Notes under the pieces: model-generated
What the model was told of the DNA's origin: nothing
What the model saw: the letters and a program-made list of their open reading frames with translations, nothing else
Databases searched by the model: none
Assembly (NCBI GenBank): GCA_001972305.1
Contig: BDDD01000171.1
Coordinates: 713,944 to 777,943, forward strand
From: Cephalotus follicularis
Taxonomy: Eukaryota > Streptophyta > Magnoliopsida > Oxalidales > Cephalotaceae
Direction: 5' to 3'
Length of the DNA: 64,000 nucleotides
Program-made: the position numbers and the translations under genes
Shown here: one piece after another, positions 44,907 through 56,198 of the stretch
Layout: each line of letters opens with the position of its first letter
Position numbering within the stretch: position 1 is the first letter of the stretch

Positions 44907-45020
44907 CAGTCAGCTGCCTCCCTGTGACAGTCGACTATTTTACTTTAGCCGTCGACTGTTTTCCTTAACATTCGACTGATTAGATTGAGTAGTCGGTTGT
45001 CCTTTAGGAACAGTCGACAG
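44907..45020. repeat. Palindrome-core array, CAGTCGACTG dialect
   Basis: Six degenerate copies (CAGTCAGCTG, CAGTCGACTA, CCGTCGACTG, CATTCGACTG, AGTCGGTTG, CAGTCGACAG). Confidence 0.8.
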
Positions 45021-45760
45021 CTTTTGCCCAGAAACCTATTCTGCAGAACAGAGTATGCATGTTCTCAATCCAATTCACTCAATCATTAACATGCAATCAA
45101 CATAACTATCAAAACATGACATGCATAATATATATTTCAAGATCATGTCATAAACCCCTACCTCGATCGCTATCCCAGAATCAATTGTGTGATTCCTCTA
45201 TTTAAACTTCAAGTTCCTCAACAATCTCAATTTAACCTCTGTAATTTCCAGGAACCATTTCATGGTTGCATTTAATCATCAATACAAAAATATAGTCAGT
45301 ATATATATATGTTTTATTAACTATAACATCAATTCGAACTAAGTCAGAAGCTTACCAATAGATTTTCAGCTTCTATCTCCACATTGAACATTCAACTCCT
45401 TTGCATGCAATCCATTCAATTTCAATCAATCCTCTCTTTGTAAATATTTCTGTATTTATTCCACACACACAATATCATCTGATATATACACAATTCACCT
45501 CAGTAACTCTCCAATTTGTCTAATTCACATTTTCAGACTTTTCTTCTTCTCTCTCTTACCTGCACATCTTCTTTCATCATTTTCCTTTTCTGTTTTTGCA
45601 GGTGTAGTCATCCAAGACACACAAAGGCTACTAATGCATCAGTGGAGGCAGTTTGTGACACGTTTTGTGTCACCTCACACACCAACCAACACATGTTCAA
45701 GGTGAAGACACGCCACTGCTCTGCTTCACATGCCATGTACAGACACCTGTCTGAGCTCGA

Positions 45761-45843
45761 CCAGTCGGCTGTCTTAATATGGCAGTCGGCTGCCTCCCTC
45801 ATGAGTCATCCAGTCGACTGTTTTCTCCTGACAGTCGGCTGTC
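45761..45843. repeat. Palindrome-core array, CAGTCGGCTG dialect, second cluster
   Basis: Four copies (CAGTCGGCTG three times and CAGTCGACTG once) lie near the LTR's 5' end, read on the minus strand. Confidence 0.85.
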
Positions 45844-47818
45844 AAGCGCCAGAACATTGAGTCTTAAGCTTTCCTGCAACTAACTCTCAATTTACTTCAA
45901 TTTAGTCCTTAACCCATTCATTCAAACCCTCAACAACAACTTTTAGCTTAATCTCATGCACTATTAAGCATAAATTTCAAGTCACTGTATATTTTATTCA
46001 ATATGCACCGAGTTAAAAATTGCAGTTATTACAATAAAATACTTGTAACAACATATTTATTTAAAATATGTAACAACCTTTTTAAACGACATGTTTACTC
46101 AAACATGCATCAATCCCTTTTTTAAAATTACATTTCATTTGAACATAGCTTTTTATACAAAATAATGATTTGCCATAAATCATGTATGCAACTCCCTAAA
46201 AATGGTAATTCATTTTTAAAGCAAGTAACAATCCAATTCAACTTACAATCCACAATTCGGAATCAATACAATGCAAGTGCAATGAAATCATATGCTCAAA
46301 CGTGCCTAGTGTCACGCCCCGAACCGCGAGAGTAAACCCCCACGATCCGACGCATGAGATACCTTCCATTCAGTCATTTCATCATGTATGATGCTCCAAT
46401 AAGTGCTATAAATAGCTTTAAATCAAAGTCAAACGACATCAACGGAATAATCAATTCAAATAAAAACTAACTCTTAAAATCTCCCAAAAATCGGGCATGA
46501 TGTATTCGTTTATCGGACTTGTCACACCCCGTTCAAAGAGAAACGTAACATTAAAGCGGTAAAGGCAATTAACGCATAAAATACAGCTCATGTAAAGACC
46601 ATAAAAATTTAAACTTTTAACAAGCTGTCAGTTGCGGAAGCATAAAATATCCATAAGCTGTAAACCTGTAGCGTGCATCCCATCCTACACGCTACCCAAA
46701 ACAACCCAACATTGTTAATCGCCCACAAAACGGAGCGTGAATTACAGTACAAGATTAAAATCCATCATTAACAAGTCATAAGTACGGTACATCCGAAATC
46801 CATAACCGACATAGGTTTAATACAAAACAGGAGAAGTAAAATCATGAACATAACAACTTGATCTTCGTCCATGTCAGTCCAACCGGTCCACTGCATCAAT
46901 CTGTAAAGTAGGGGGTTACCCTTTGTCCTCACTCGGCTAAGTCATAAAAGTAGCTCGGGATCAACATTAAATGCATGTCATGTAATGTATGCATAAATGA
47001 TGCAGTGTAGGAAAACCAGTTTATATATATATGAGAAATATATATATATTTTAACAGTACTGTAAAATAACAGTGAGTACATATATAAGAAAATATATGT
47101 ATGCAAGATCAGTACAGTAGTAACCCGGCCAGGGCTACATCATCAAACACAGTAATGTCCTAGAAGGACCAACAGGCAGTACAGTATGTCCACATAGGAC
47201 CACAACAACAGTCAGTATATGTAATGCCTCCAATTCCTGGCCCCATGCTACACTCCCACTCCGGCCCCTACATCAGGCAACCGAGCGAGGCAACAGTACA
47301 GTGAGTCACCTAGCCATGCTCCTGGCCCCTAGGTTCAACCCTACCACTAGTTGGCGCTGGCAGCCTCCGCCATGCAACTAGTGGCTCAAACACAAACACA
47401 TAGCAATTCACAGAGCAAACAATGAATTTAAACAGTAACAGTACAGTAAATAGGACAGTGGTGATCGTTTAGATCCTCAATAGGCAGTTGTTTTCCAAAA
47501 TGTTTCCAAACGTGACAACATTTGAAAATAGGCATTTTCAGTAGAAAATATTCTTTGAAACAGTTCAGTAGGTGGGAAATTACTCCCTCAGTATGTTCGA
47601 AAATATAATAACATTCGTTTCATATTTTCGTACTCAACAAAGCAGTTTCATATGCATTTCTAAAGTAATAACTTAGAAATCATAAACCAATTTTAAACAG
47701 TCAAGAACAGGCAATAAAACAGTACATATGTGATGCATACAAATGCTCAAATGCATCCTAAGTGAAATCGGGATCGTCAGGTATCAAAACGGTAAAAAAT
47801 CGTCCAAACAGGACCTTA

Positions 47819-48004
47819 AAGCGTCGGCGTTTATTCCTCAGGCGTCAACGCTTATGTGCCTTAAGCGTCGTCGTTTAGTCCTTTAGCGTCAGCGCTTTCA
47901 GTGTCTGGGCATCGATATCTACTCCGTCAAACGTCGACGTTTAACGCACATAAAACGCAGTTCACAGATCAAAGCGTCGACGGTCATTACTTAAGCGTCG
48001 ACGG
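47819..48004. repeat. Palindrome-core array, AGCGTCGACG dialect
   Basis: Eight variants: AGCGTCGGCG, GGCGTCAACGC, AGCGTCGTCG, AGCGTCAGCGC, GGCATCGATATC, AACGTCGACG, AGCGTCGACGG (twice). Confidence 0.8.
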
Positions 48005-48757
48005 TTTAAAGCAGGGGTCGTCTTCTACCTCTCGATAAGGCAAACGGTGACATTTCCAACACAGATACATGCAATCTAACATGTATAAACGACATGCAAT
48101 AACATATTACACATCCAGTACAAGGTAACATCATTTCAGTGGCCAAAAAAAGATCATTAAACCATGAATTTCATGCAAGAACATCAGTGAACAACATTAA
48201 GCATTGAACATGAAACTACAATCATGGCTTCCCCTACCTCTGGCCTCAAGTTAGAAGCCGAAATTCCACCTCTTTTAGTATTCCACGAAGTCACTTGAGT
48301 CCCCAGGTACGTCTTGGAAGCTCCCTGGTTTGTCCTAGCAGCTAGTGTGCAAGCTCCCTTGCTCAACAATGGTGGTTGTCTCATCTCCCAAGTCCTCTTG
48401 CTCTCTTTTACCACTCACAGAGTCTCTATCAAGTCTCTGGTTCTTTGTAACAGAAGGGAGGGTGAGAGGAGTAGGTATTTTATGCCAAACATTTTTGTTT
48501 CTTCTGTCAAAACCCACCAGATTAACTCCTCCCCTCCATGCAGACCAGGTGCAACAGGTGTCATTGTCTTCCTCTTCACAGGCCATGCACTGAAGGATTC
48601 TCCCTCTGCCCCATGCCCTATTGTTGCAGGTATGTCTGGCAACAAAATGCATGCATGCCACGTCCTTAAATGTCTGCCAAGATGCTTGATAAAAGGCAAG
48701 AAAACTCCTCCCTACGACACGTTCATCTGCTGTCATGAATGTGCAGAACACGCCGCA

Positions 48758-48861
48758 AAGCGTCGACAGTTACATGCAAGCGTCGGCGCTTATGTGTTGT
48801 ATTTAAACGAGCGTTTTAACGGCTTAAGCGTCGATGCTCCAAGTCTAGGCGTCAGCGCTTT
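48758..48861. repeat. Palindrome-core array, second cluster
   Basis: Four copies: AGCGTCGACAG, AGCGTCGGCGC, AGCGTCGATGC and GGCGTCAGCGC. Confidence 0.75.
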
Positions 48862-49734
48862 AACCCTAAAACTGTGCCGTTTTACCAAAATACACATTTA
48901 ACATTCTTCTAACAATTGGATTCCAATTCCTTCATCATTAGAGTTTTGGAAAACATCATCAAATTCGGAAAATCCATCCTTTATTAATTCCACAATTCAA
49001 AAGTACAAATACATTGTGAAATTACAGTACAATGAAAATCTTGGGCGTTATAGGACTTAACCCCCTTTGAAGAAAAACTCAGTTATATATATTCACACTC
49101 CCGAAGGAGGAATCAACAGTTTATGTATATATATGGGCTCAGCCCTCAGAACCACAGCGGAACCAGTATCATATCATTCTAATGCCTCAAATGATGGCAT
49201 GTCACTGTTTAATACATCAACACATATATCATAAGCACTGCCACATGTCGGCAGGTCGATAGCTGAAATAAAACATCTCTTATACATCTTTAGATTTGTC
49301 TCTTTACATAACAAGTCTTATATATCAGTACAGTTCAACTATAAACATAAGGCCCCTCTCATACAACTCTTTATAAGCAAACCCATATCCATTACCATAA
49401 TTAAGATCATATACAATATGGCAAACCAAAATATGCTATAGAGAATCCATCTATCTCATCCTGTCTCATTTAATACAATTCATATAAGTAAACCCATAAC
49501 ATGATCATAACGAAACCATATACAATAACAACACAATCCAAACACCACTACTATCCAAGATCCATCTTAAGTATCCATCCATCTCGATCCATTTCATTGT
49601 GATCCATCACCTGGGTATGAGCCTGACCCATTCCGCACACAGGGGAAATGGGTCAGCGACATAATGTCGTGTAGGGTATACTATGTGCTATGTATGCAAT
49701 GTATGCATCAATACAGTAGTGTGACAGTGTAATG

Positions 49735-50545
49735 GTTTGCCGTGTAACGGTACTGTGACAGTACAGTATAGTGACAGTACCGTACAGTGCTCAACGAATA
49801 GTAATGGTGTACAATAAAAGTGGCAGTGCAGTATATCAGTGTATAGTTATGGACAGCTTCGATATACCAACCGTCCCTAAGCGGGGTATATCTAGCTAGT
49901 CCTAATCACATCCAAGGCCATTGGCCTGCAGACACGCAGTAAATAGTCAGTAACAGTACATGGGACCAAACAATTGTAGGGTTAAGTACTTCTCTGCCAC
50001 TCCGGCCCGAGATAGTACCCCCATCGACTAAACACAACCCTCACGTGTTATAGCCATGGGGGGCATAGGATAACACTGGCCACGAAAATAGTACAGTAGT
50101 GCTAAACCCGAAGGTGCCAGCCAGTAACAGTAACAATAACAGTAACAGTAGTGCTAGACCTGAAGGGTACCAGCCAGTAACAGTAATGCTAGACCCGAAG
50201 GGTACTAGCCAGTAACAGTAACAGTAATAGTATCAATAACAGTAATTGTATCCATCCCTCAGGCGGTGACTCCCGTAGGTCACAAAAAGGAGGATTAACA
50301 GTGATGTGTAGCCAAACACCCATAATACTTCATGATGGAAATGAAGATTATGAATGGGTTATCCCGTACAGTCTCAAACAATAACAGTAAACAGAAATCC
50401 TACAGTAGTCGCACCCAGTAACAGTAACAGTAACAGTAAACTGTAGAAATGATAGGGACCTAAAGGACCAATGTGATCCACATTCGTCAATACAGTTGTA
50501 AAACAGTTTTCAGTACAGTTTCAATATAGTATCAGTAACAGTTCA
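49735..50545. repeat. CAGTAA-rich tandem repeats in E
   Basis: Runs of CAGTAACAGTAACAG recur (for example 50128-50153, 50206-50225 and 50417-50437). They are mixed with a repeated module GTGCTAGACC[C/T]GAAGGGTACCAG (about 50099-50215, three or four copies) ending in CCAGTAACAGTA. Confidence 0.85.
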
Positions 50546-50847
50546 GTAACAGTTGGTTAGTCCCTATCGAGTTTGTAAAACAATGGAGAGGAAGTCCATC
50601 GAGATCATCAGCGTCCAAATGTCCCAAAGGAGCTATCCTAACCATTCATGAAAATCGTTTGTATAAAAACTCTTTTGGTTCACTTTCTTCAAGAATCACT
50701 TCAAAAACTTGATTTAAGATTCAACAGTGTTAGAAGATGATTCGCATAGTATACAAGGCCTTAGGGAGGCTTCCTATGGAATCAATTTAAAGAAGAAACA
50801 GTTTGGATTTGAATACAGCGAGAAAAAGTGCGATTTCGTAAAACAGG

Positions 50848-51018
50848 GCACTGAGCGTCAACTAGTTTAGTTTAAAAGTGTAAAGTGTCGACTATTCAGT
50901 TTAACACACCAAACAGTCAACGGTTTTAGAAAGCATAAGTATGAAACATCGACTACTCAGTTTAAAGGCATGAAAGCGTTGACGGGTCAGTTTTTGAAAG
51001 CAGTAAAGTGTCGACGGT
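50848..51018. repeat. Degenerate palindrome-core array in E
   Basis: About seven units (GAGCGTCAACTAG, AAGTGTCGACTATTCAG, CAGTCAACGG, AACATCGACTACTCAG, AAGCGTTGACGGG, AAGTGTCGACGG), several followed by the word (A/T)CAGTTT. Confidence 0.72.
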
Positions 51019-52472
51019 TTCATCAAAAAGAATAGTTCGCAAAGCAGTTCGCAAATCAATGGAACTAAGTCCAAAATCCATGAAATCAGTTTCAATCTCA
51101 ATGAAAACAGTTTATAGATCCACACCCAGTTCCCAGTCGATGTGATAACTAGTGAACAGTAGCAGTTTGAATAACAGTTTTACAACAGTCAATCAACATG
51201 CAGTCACAGTAACACAGTAACAATTCACACAATTCATTGAAATGCATGAATGCAGTGCAAATAGTATAACCTACCCGTTAAAGCAGTAACAACAGTTGCG
51301 CTTGCTATTTAAGGGATTCTGTAGCAGAAACGACGAACCGTCAGCTCCTCCAAGCTTGAACCGGCTATGGAATTGCCATCGCTTGGGAACCTCTTATCCT
51401 TGATCACTTCATTCACACTGCATATAAAACACATTCCCGTTACGCTCTACGTACAGGAATCAACACTACCGTCACCGAAGCTCCGGTCAGTTTCTGGCCA
51501 ACTCACCCAGCTTCGGCGACACCCATAAACAGACTCAAAATTGGCCAATCAATTCATATCTGCCAAGGAACCACCGTGACTCGCCGTGAAACGAGCTGTC
51601 AATGACCGGTAGTGAGTTCGACTCACTCAGTCAACTAACCGGTCAACAACAACTTCGGTCACCACCCAAAAACACCACACAATCATCGGTTTGACGCGTC
51701 ACAGCCAGAGACTCACCGAGACTCACCAAGGAACCGGCGGTCACAGCCGGCAGTGAGTTCAACTTACTGAGTCGACTCATCAGACTTCAACAGTTCCGAT
51801 CAACACTCAAAAACGCCATAACCGACCTTAAAATCCTTCAATACATCCATTGGCGACCGACACTCGCTGTGACTCGGCACCAAACGCCATGTCTCAGGCG
51901 GCAGCGAGTCGAGGCAACTCAGCTGACTCAGCCAGCACAAAACGAACGATTTACGCCAGAAAAATGCTTAAACCGTTATCACCATGGGTAGAGCTAGTTT
52001 CCTAGACAAGGACCGGCTCCAACCATGGCGATAGCAGCGGCGAAAACGGGGTCGACAGTGATCCTCGGGCGACAGAGAAAAGAAGAAAAGAGGTAGAAGG
52101 AGGAGGAGGAAAATAGCTTACCGTTGGCAATGACGACTCCGTCCGACGAGCTCTCCTTTCCCGGCGTCGCGCCACGCCGGCGTCTCCTCTTTCTCTTCTT
52201 GCCCGCTCACGCTCTGCCTTCTCTCTCTCTTTCTCCATTCTCACAAGCCTGGCGGGTTTTCAAGGGGAAATGAGCCACCTTTGTCTTTTGCTAGCTAATT
52301 ATTGGTGTTTGGGTCCCATATGCCACAATGTGTCTTTGCTCCCTCACTTATTCAACGATGCTTGGTCACGATATTTAATAAAAGAATTATACCATTCATT
52401 CCAATGCAATTCAATAATATAATATGTGCAAAACACCACTTCTCAATATCATTTATCATAAAGAATGATAAA

Positions 52473-52502
52473 TTATTATTATTATTATTATTATTATTAT
52501 TT
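52473..52502. repeat. TTA/ATT microsatellite
   Basis: About nine TTA units occur just before the end of unit E. Confidence 0.95.
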
Positions 52503-52597
52503 TATTTTTTTGGGGAGCTTACATCTAGAGTCGTATCTAGAGTCGTTTCAGAGTTAACGGGTCCGATTTGGGTCAATTTATGCAAACCAGGGACATA

Positions 52598-53905
52598 AGC
52601 ATCGACGCTTATCCACTGGGCATCGACGTTTCGCACATTCAAATCCAGGCGTAGCATAACCAAAGGCGTCGATGTCTTACCAAAGACGTCGATGTCTTTA
52701 TGATACCAGGAGGTATCACTTCGCCAATCATGATTTCAGGGGGAAATTCCACCTTCAATTCATACATGAAATCCCATAAAAATCATTACAGACGTAGTAC
52801 GCACAGCAAGTTATCATTGTATGTAACCAGTTTATCCAACCATCAACAGTTTATGCAAACCCTGAGTAAACATTGCATGCAACTACAACGAGTATCACTG
52901 TTCTGCAATTGTTCATGTAAGGCATCGACGCATTCTTGTACGTCGACATCTACTGCGCATTTTACACATGAAGGCATTGACGCTATTAAAAGGCGTCGAC
53001 GTGTTCGTAGTCCAGTGGCATCATTTTCATCGCTCTAACCAAACCTAGGGGAAACAATCCAATAATCATGCAAGTTCAGTTCGGTTTATCCTTTAGATTA
53101 CACATGTATGGTTACTTCGTACATCATAGTAGCCATAACAACAATCCCTCAATCCAAATTCATCCAAAAACATCAACAATTCATGCATAATATCAATGGG
53201 ATGAACATTAGCTTAAGTTCCAATTTGCATAAATAAAATCACCACAATCCCTTCACCTCTTTGTTCCAAGTTAGGAACTGGAATGTCCACCCCTTTAAGT
53301 CCTAGAGCCGGCCGCAGTAGCTCCACTCCTTGTCCAGCAACTGCAAGCCTCCAATTCCATGCTCCAAGGTTCAACAATGGTGGAAGTGTTTGTCTCTCCT
53401 CACTGCCTTTCTTTTCTATGATCTCACTCAGATGTTTAGTCAAGCCAGGGATGAAGAGGGAAGCATTTATGCTATGGAAATCTCTCTTTCCCCTCACTAG
53501 TTCCATTGCATGTACCCTCTCCCGTGTCCTCCTCTTTCACTTACTGTTTTTGTCCCTTTTCTCTTAATTTTTGTAGGCTGCAGGTCATGGAGATTCAGCC
53601 CCCTTGCATGTTAAAGGTTGAGGACACGTTTTGTTGCATGTCTGGTGTCGGGCCGCATGGTCAACACGTTGCATTTGGTGCCCCAAGATGCCTGCAAAGT
53701 GTTATTGCTTTGCTCTCCTCGCACGTTAATCTGTCAGTGCATAACGTGTATGAGATTCGGCGTTACGCATCGACATTTTCTTTAGACGTCGACATCTTTT
53801 CCTTTTTCACATGAGGGCGTCGATGTTCTCACCTGCATAGACGTGCATGTGCATGCACTTACGTGCGGCATTTTGTATCGAAGGCGTCAATTCTTTCAAT
53901 AGGCA
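52598..53905. repeat. Palindrome-core clusters of D's 5' LTR
   Basis: Three clusters at 52598-52700, 52920-53005 and 53765-53905 sit at the same places as those in the 3' LTR (31136-31226, 31450-31540, 32297-32445). Several copies carry CATCGACG, GCATTGACG or GACATC where the other LTR has CGTCGACG or GACGTC. Confidence 0.75.
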
Positions 53906-54108
53906 TGGACGGATTTTGCCCAAAACTGTGCTGTTTCACTTCAAATTGCACTTTTAACAATTCTTTAACATTCCTCCTCCAAAATCAACATTATTAGAGT
54001 TTGGAAAAACTTCATCAAAGTTGGGAATTCTGACATTCTCATTAATTCCCAATTAAAATTACATTTCAAATTGAAATATTACAATAACGAAAAATCTCGG
54101 GCGTTACA

Positions 54109-54756
54109 GCCAGCCAAGCATTAAAATGAGGAATGGGAGGCCATACCATGCACCATTCCTTTGACTTACACAAGGTAAGCATGCCCATACCTCTCACATG
54201 TGATTGAGTGTCCTACACTCAACTCACTAATGCCACAAAGTGAAAAGAGAGAGGTGGCTAGAATGGGGCATTTGAGGCTGGCCATGGTGTGCTTAATTCA
54301 AGCACATTTTCGGCCCAAATGTGCTCCTTGCACACTCGTGCACTTTGGCCGAATGGTGTCCTACACTCTCAAGCCCAATGCTCTCAAACAACTCCATATA
54401 ACTTCAATTTAAATCCTCTCTATAGGATAATAGAGGGGCAGCTAAGGAAGGGAATTATGGCCAAAATTGTTGGGCCCTACACAACCCTAATTTCGGCGAA
54501 GGCATGCACACAACATGTGCATACTTTGCCGCCCCAATCTCTCTCTTAATCACACATTGTGATTACTTATAATACACTCAACCTTTGACCAAAGTAAATT
54601 GATTATGGTGTAGCTAAAACCATAGCCAATGAAAATACTCATGCAAAGTAACATTCATGCTATCGTCCTATCAAATGACATATGCCTTGCATACATCAAC
54701 AAATCCACTAATCATATGCTTCGTTTAAGTGCAATTGACAATGGCAATATTTTACT
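54109..54756. other. Non-coding sequence right of element D
   Basis: This is the continuation of 28951-29881 before D inserted. No gene could be supported. Words such as ACACTCAA, TCCTACACTC and CATGTG recur, and the composition is typical of a non-coding LTR or intergenic repeat. Confidence 0.5.
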
Positions 54757-54932
54757 GTTGTAGCATGTAGTATGAGATGCATGTTACGTGTTAATTCAGC
54801 TTATGTGTTAAATGCTTCCGCAATGTTATATGCGTTGAAAAAGTTTTAAATTTTTTGTATTTTATATAAGTTGGATATTTACATATGTTGATTACCATGA
54901 CCTAAGTGTTGATATAAAAATGGGATGTGACA
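54757..54932 (+). mobile_element. LTR 3'-end fragment
   Basis: The sequence CATGTAGTATGAGATGCATG, then AATGCTTCCGCAATG, then TGGGATGTGACA matches the last roughly 180 bases of plus-oriented Tekay-like LTRs (compare 58160-58328). It abuts the Copia fragment, so an LTR element once inserted there. Its start was not found. Confidence 0.65.
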
Positions 54933-55646
54933 CATTACTCTATTTATTATATAGCATGAAGTATTCACGGCATCGGCCCAAAGATATTTTGGTAAATTGT
55001 TTTCAAAGCATGGTTCTCCCCATTTCTTCTATAGTTCTATTCCTCCTTTCAACAACACCATTTTGTTGAGGAGTTCTGGGAGCCAAGAAGTTATGGTTAA
55101 TACCAAGTTCATTACAAAATTTTTCAAAACAAAGATTTTCAAATTCTTTTCCATGATCACTTCAAACGCTTATAATAGATAGACAGTTATCATTTTGAAT
55201 TCGTCTACCAAATTTAATGAAGGAATCTAAAGAATCACTCTTTAAAGTAAAAAATATAACCCAAGTATATCTAGAGTAATCATCTACAATAACAAGGCCA
55301 TATTGTTTACCACCTATGCTTAAGGTTCTTGTTGGTCCAAACAAGTCCATGTACAAGAGTTATAAAATTTTTCTAGTTGAAACAACATTTTTAGCTTTAA
55401 AAGAAGTTCTTGTTTGTTTGCCTTGTGCACAAGCATCACAAAGTTTGTCATTTTCAAATTTTATTTTTGGTAAACCAATGACTAAATCTTTTCTTGAAAG
55501 TTTTGCAAGAACATCCATGCCAGCATGACTGAAACGTCTATGGCAAAGCCATTTGTCATTTACATTTGCATTAAAACAAACATTTTTGGAAGACATTTCT
55601 TTTAAATACACAATATACACATTTCCTTGCCTATGACCAATAAACT
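54933..55646 (-). pseudogene. Ty1/Copia gag-pre-integrase and integrase fragment
   Basis: Reading leftward from 55620, the fragment has the zinc-binding GAG-pre-integrase region (CHRRFSHAG, then CDACAQGKQTRTSF), the integrase core start (MDLFGPTRT, VIVDDYSRYTWV), the second catalytic Asp segment (SDHGKEFEN), and APRTPQQNGVVERRNRT with the catalytic Glu. It ends with LPKYLWADAVN at the junction at 54933. These are classic Copia integrase motifs. In-frame stops at about 55357-55359 (TAA where Gln is expected) and 55159-55161 (TGA where Arg is expected) show decay. Gag, protease, RT and RNase H are not in the window. The right side is cut by element C at 55647. Confidence 0.9.
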
Positions 55647-55800
55647 TGTAACACCCGGAAATTTCATGTATTGTAATTTCACAATGTAAATGTACTTTAT
55701 TTGTGAAATTAATAAAAAGATGGATTTTCTGAATTTGATGATGTTGATTTTAAATCAATTAAGTACTTAGAAGTGTGATTGCTTAGTAGGTACACTAAGA

Positions 55801-55955
55801 GTAGTCGACTGGTACAGTAGACCAGCCGACTGGTTGACTGCGTATGGGAGCAGTCAACTGGTAGGATGAACCAGTCGGCTGGCCAACTGTCGAGCCACAT
55901 GGTAACGATCTGCTAGGCGAGCAACCGGCTGTGGGGTGTGGACAGCCGACTGGAT
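55801..55955. repeat. Palindrome-core array 1 of C, CAGTCGACTG dialect
   Basis: About eight variants (AGTCGACTGG, AGCCGACTGG, CAGTCAACTGG, CAGTCGGCTGG, CAACTGTCG, CAGCCGACTGG). The 3' LTR copy (63207-63362) has AGTCAACTGG and CAGTCGACTGG swapped at two positions, showing single-base turnover within motifs. Confidence 0.85.
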
Positions 55956-56190
55956 CGTGCTCTGTTTTGTTGCATATGATGGAAATCACATGCTACAACT
56001 GACAGATGGAAGTGGGTGCCATCTGTGTTTCATGCAGCTAAGGAATAGAAGAAGAGGACACCTGTGGATCATGCAAACCTCATGGGGGTAAGGAGTTTAG
56101 AACTTTGAGTGTGTGCATGCATGTGGAGAAGGAAAGTGGCATTTAGTGCCATGTGACGGGAGCTAAGGAAGAGAGGGAGATAAACACTCT

Positions 56191-56198
56191 GCATAAAA
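56191..56198 (+). promoter_or_regulatory. Candidate TATA box of the C LTR
   Basis: GCATAAAA lies about 545 bases into the LTR and is kept at the equivalent place in other LTRs: the 3' LTR of C (near 63597), B2 (near 18687), the 8018-10085 LTR, D (minus, 31995-32003) and the 46520-49052 LTR (minus). Conservation between otherwise diverged LTRs suggests the core promoter, but no transcript evidence is available. Confidence 0.45.

Larger units (their letters stand above)
43992..46033 (-). mobile_element. Solo LTR in D's 5' LTR, TSD ATAAA
   Basis: The + strand starts TGTCACACCCCG and ends AGTTATTACA, flanked by ATAAA at 43987-43991 and 46034-46038. It is 2042 bp with no gag-pol. It belongs to the S1-like group (CTATCCCAGAATCAATTGTGTG at 45170-45191). 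Confidence 0.92.
46520..49052 (-). mobile_element. Solo LTR nested in E, TSD GGACT
   Basis: The + strand starts TGTCACACCCCG and ends GGGCGTTATA, with a C-to-T change in the expected ..TTACA. It is flanked by GGACT at 46515-46519 and 49053-49057. It is 2533 bp with no gag-pol. The AGAGGTAGGGGAAGCC donor-like block (minus strand, 48226-48242) and the GGTTACCCTTTGTCCTCACTCG block near 46913 are conserved. ORFs at 48314-48901 are not shared with related LTRs. Confidence 0.92.
46310..52523. mobile_element. LTR-like unit E in D's 5' LTR, near-TSD CCTAG/TCTAG
   Basis: It starts TGTCACGCCCCGAACCGCGA and ends GGGGAGCTTACA, flanked by CCTAG (46305-46309) and TCTAG (52524-52528). D's 3' LTR has GCCTAGAGTCG at this place, so the difference is one C-to-T change. 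Without the nested solo LTR (46520-49052) it is about 3.7 kb and has no gag-pol, so it is most likely a large solo LTR of another Gypsy family in minus orientation. It contains CAGTAACAGT-rich repeats, a degenerate GTCGAC array, a GC-rich stretch with many CTCGC/GACTCA words (51440-52260) and an ATT microsatellite near its end. Confidence 0.75.
29882..54108 (-). mobile_element. Ty3/Gypsy retrotransposon D (Tekay-like), opened by four insertions
   Basis: In minus orientation the order is 5' LTR (54108 down to 43058, in three pieces), PBS (43053-43042), leader, gag-pol (37239-32686), polypurine tract and 3' LTR (32640-29882). The flanks are GCCGG (29877-29881) and GCCAG (54109-54113), a 4/5 match for the TSD. 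Solo LTRs interrupt the leader (37296-39672 and 39691-42965) and the 5' LTR (43992-46033), and unit E also splits the 5' LTR (46310-52523). With these removed, the element is about 10-11 kb. The LTR ends differ at about six of the first 95 bases by eye, so the insertion is not recent. Confidence 0.9.
43058..54108 (-). repeat. 5' LTR of element D, in three pieces
   Basis: The pieces are 43058-43991, 46034-46309 and 52524-54108, separated by a solo LTR and unit E. Together they are about 2.8 kb and align along their whole length with the 3' LTR at 29882-32640 (for example CTAGAGTCGTATCTAGAGTC at 31070 and 52526). GTCGAC-core clusters at 52598-52700, 52920-53005 and 53765-53905 match those of the 3' LTR but show more CpG-type changes (GCATTGACG, GACGTCGACATC). 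Confidence 0.88.

Noticed and set aside
48314-48901. 195-codon ORF and several overlapping ORFs on both strands
   Set aside because: Same LTR leader segment as above. The frame is not shared with homologous copies, so it is chance openness of a GC-richer stretch.
52002-52244. Arg/Glu-rich ORF on the minus strand of unit E
   Set aside because: Low-complexity sequence from a CTC/TCT-rich stretch. No sign of a protein family or splice context.
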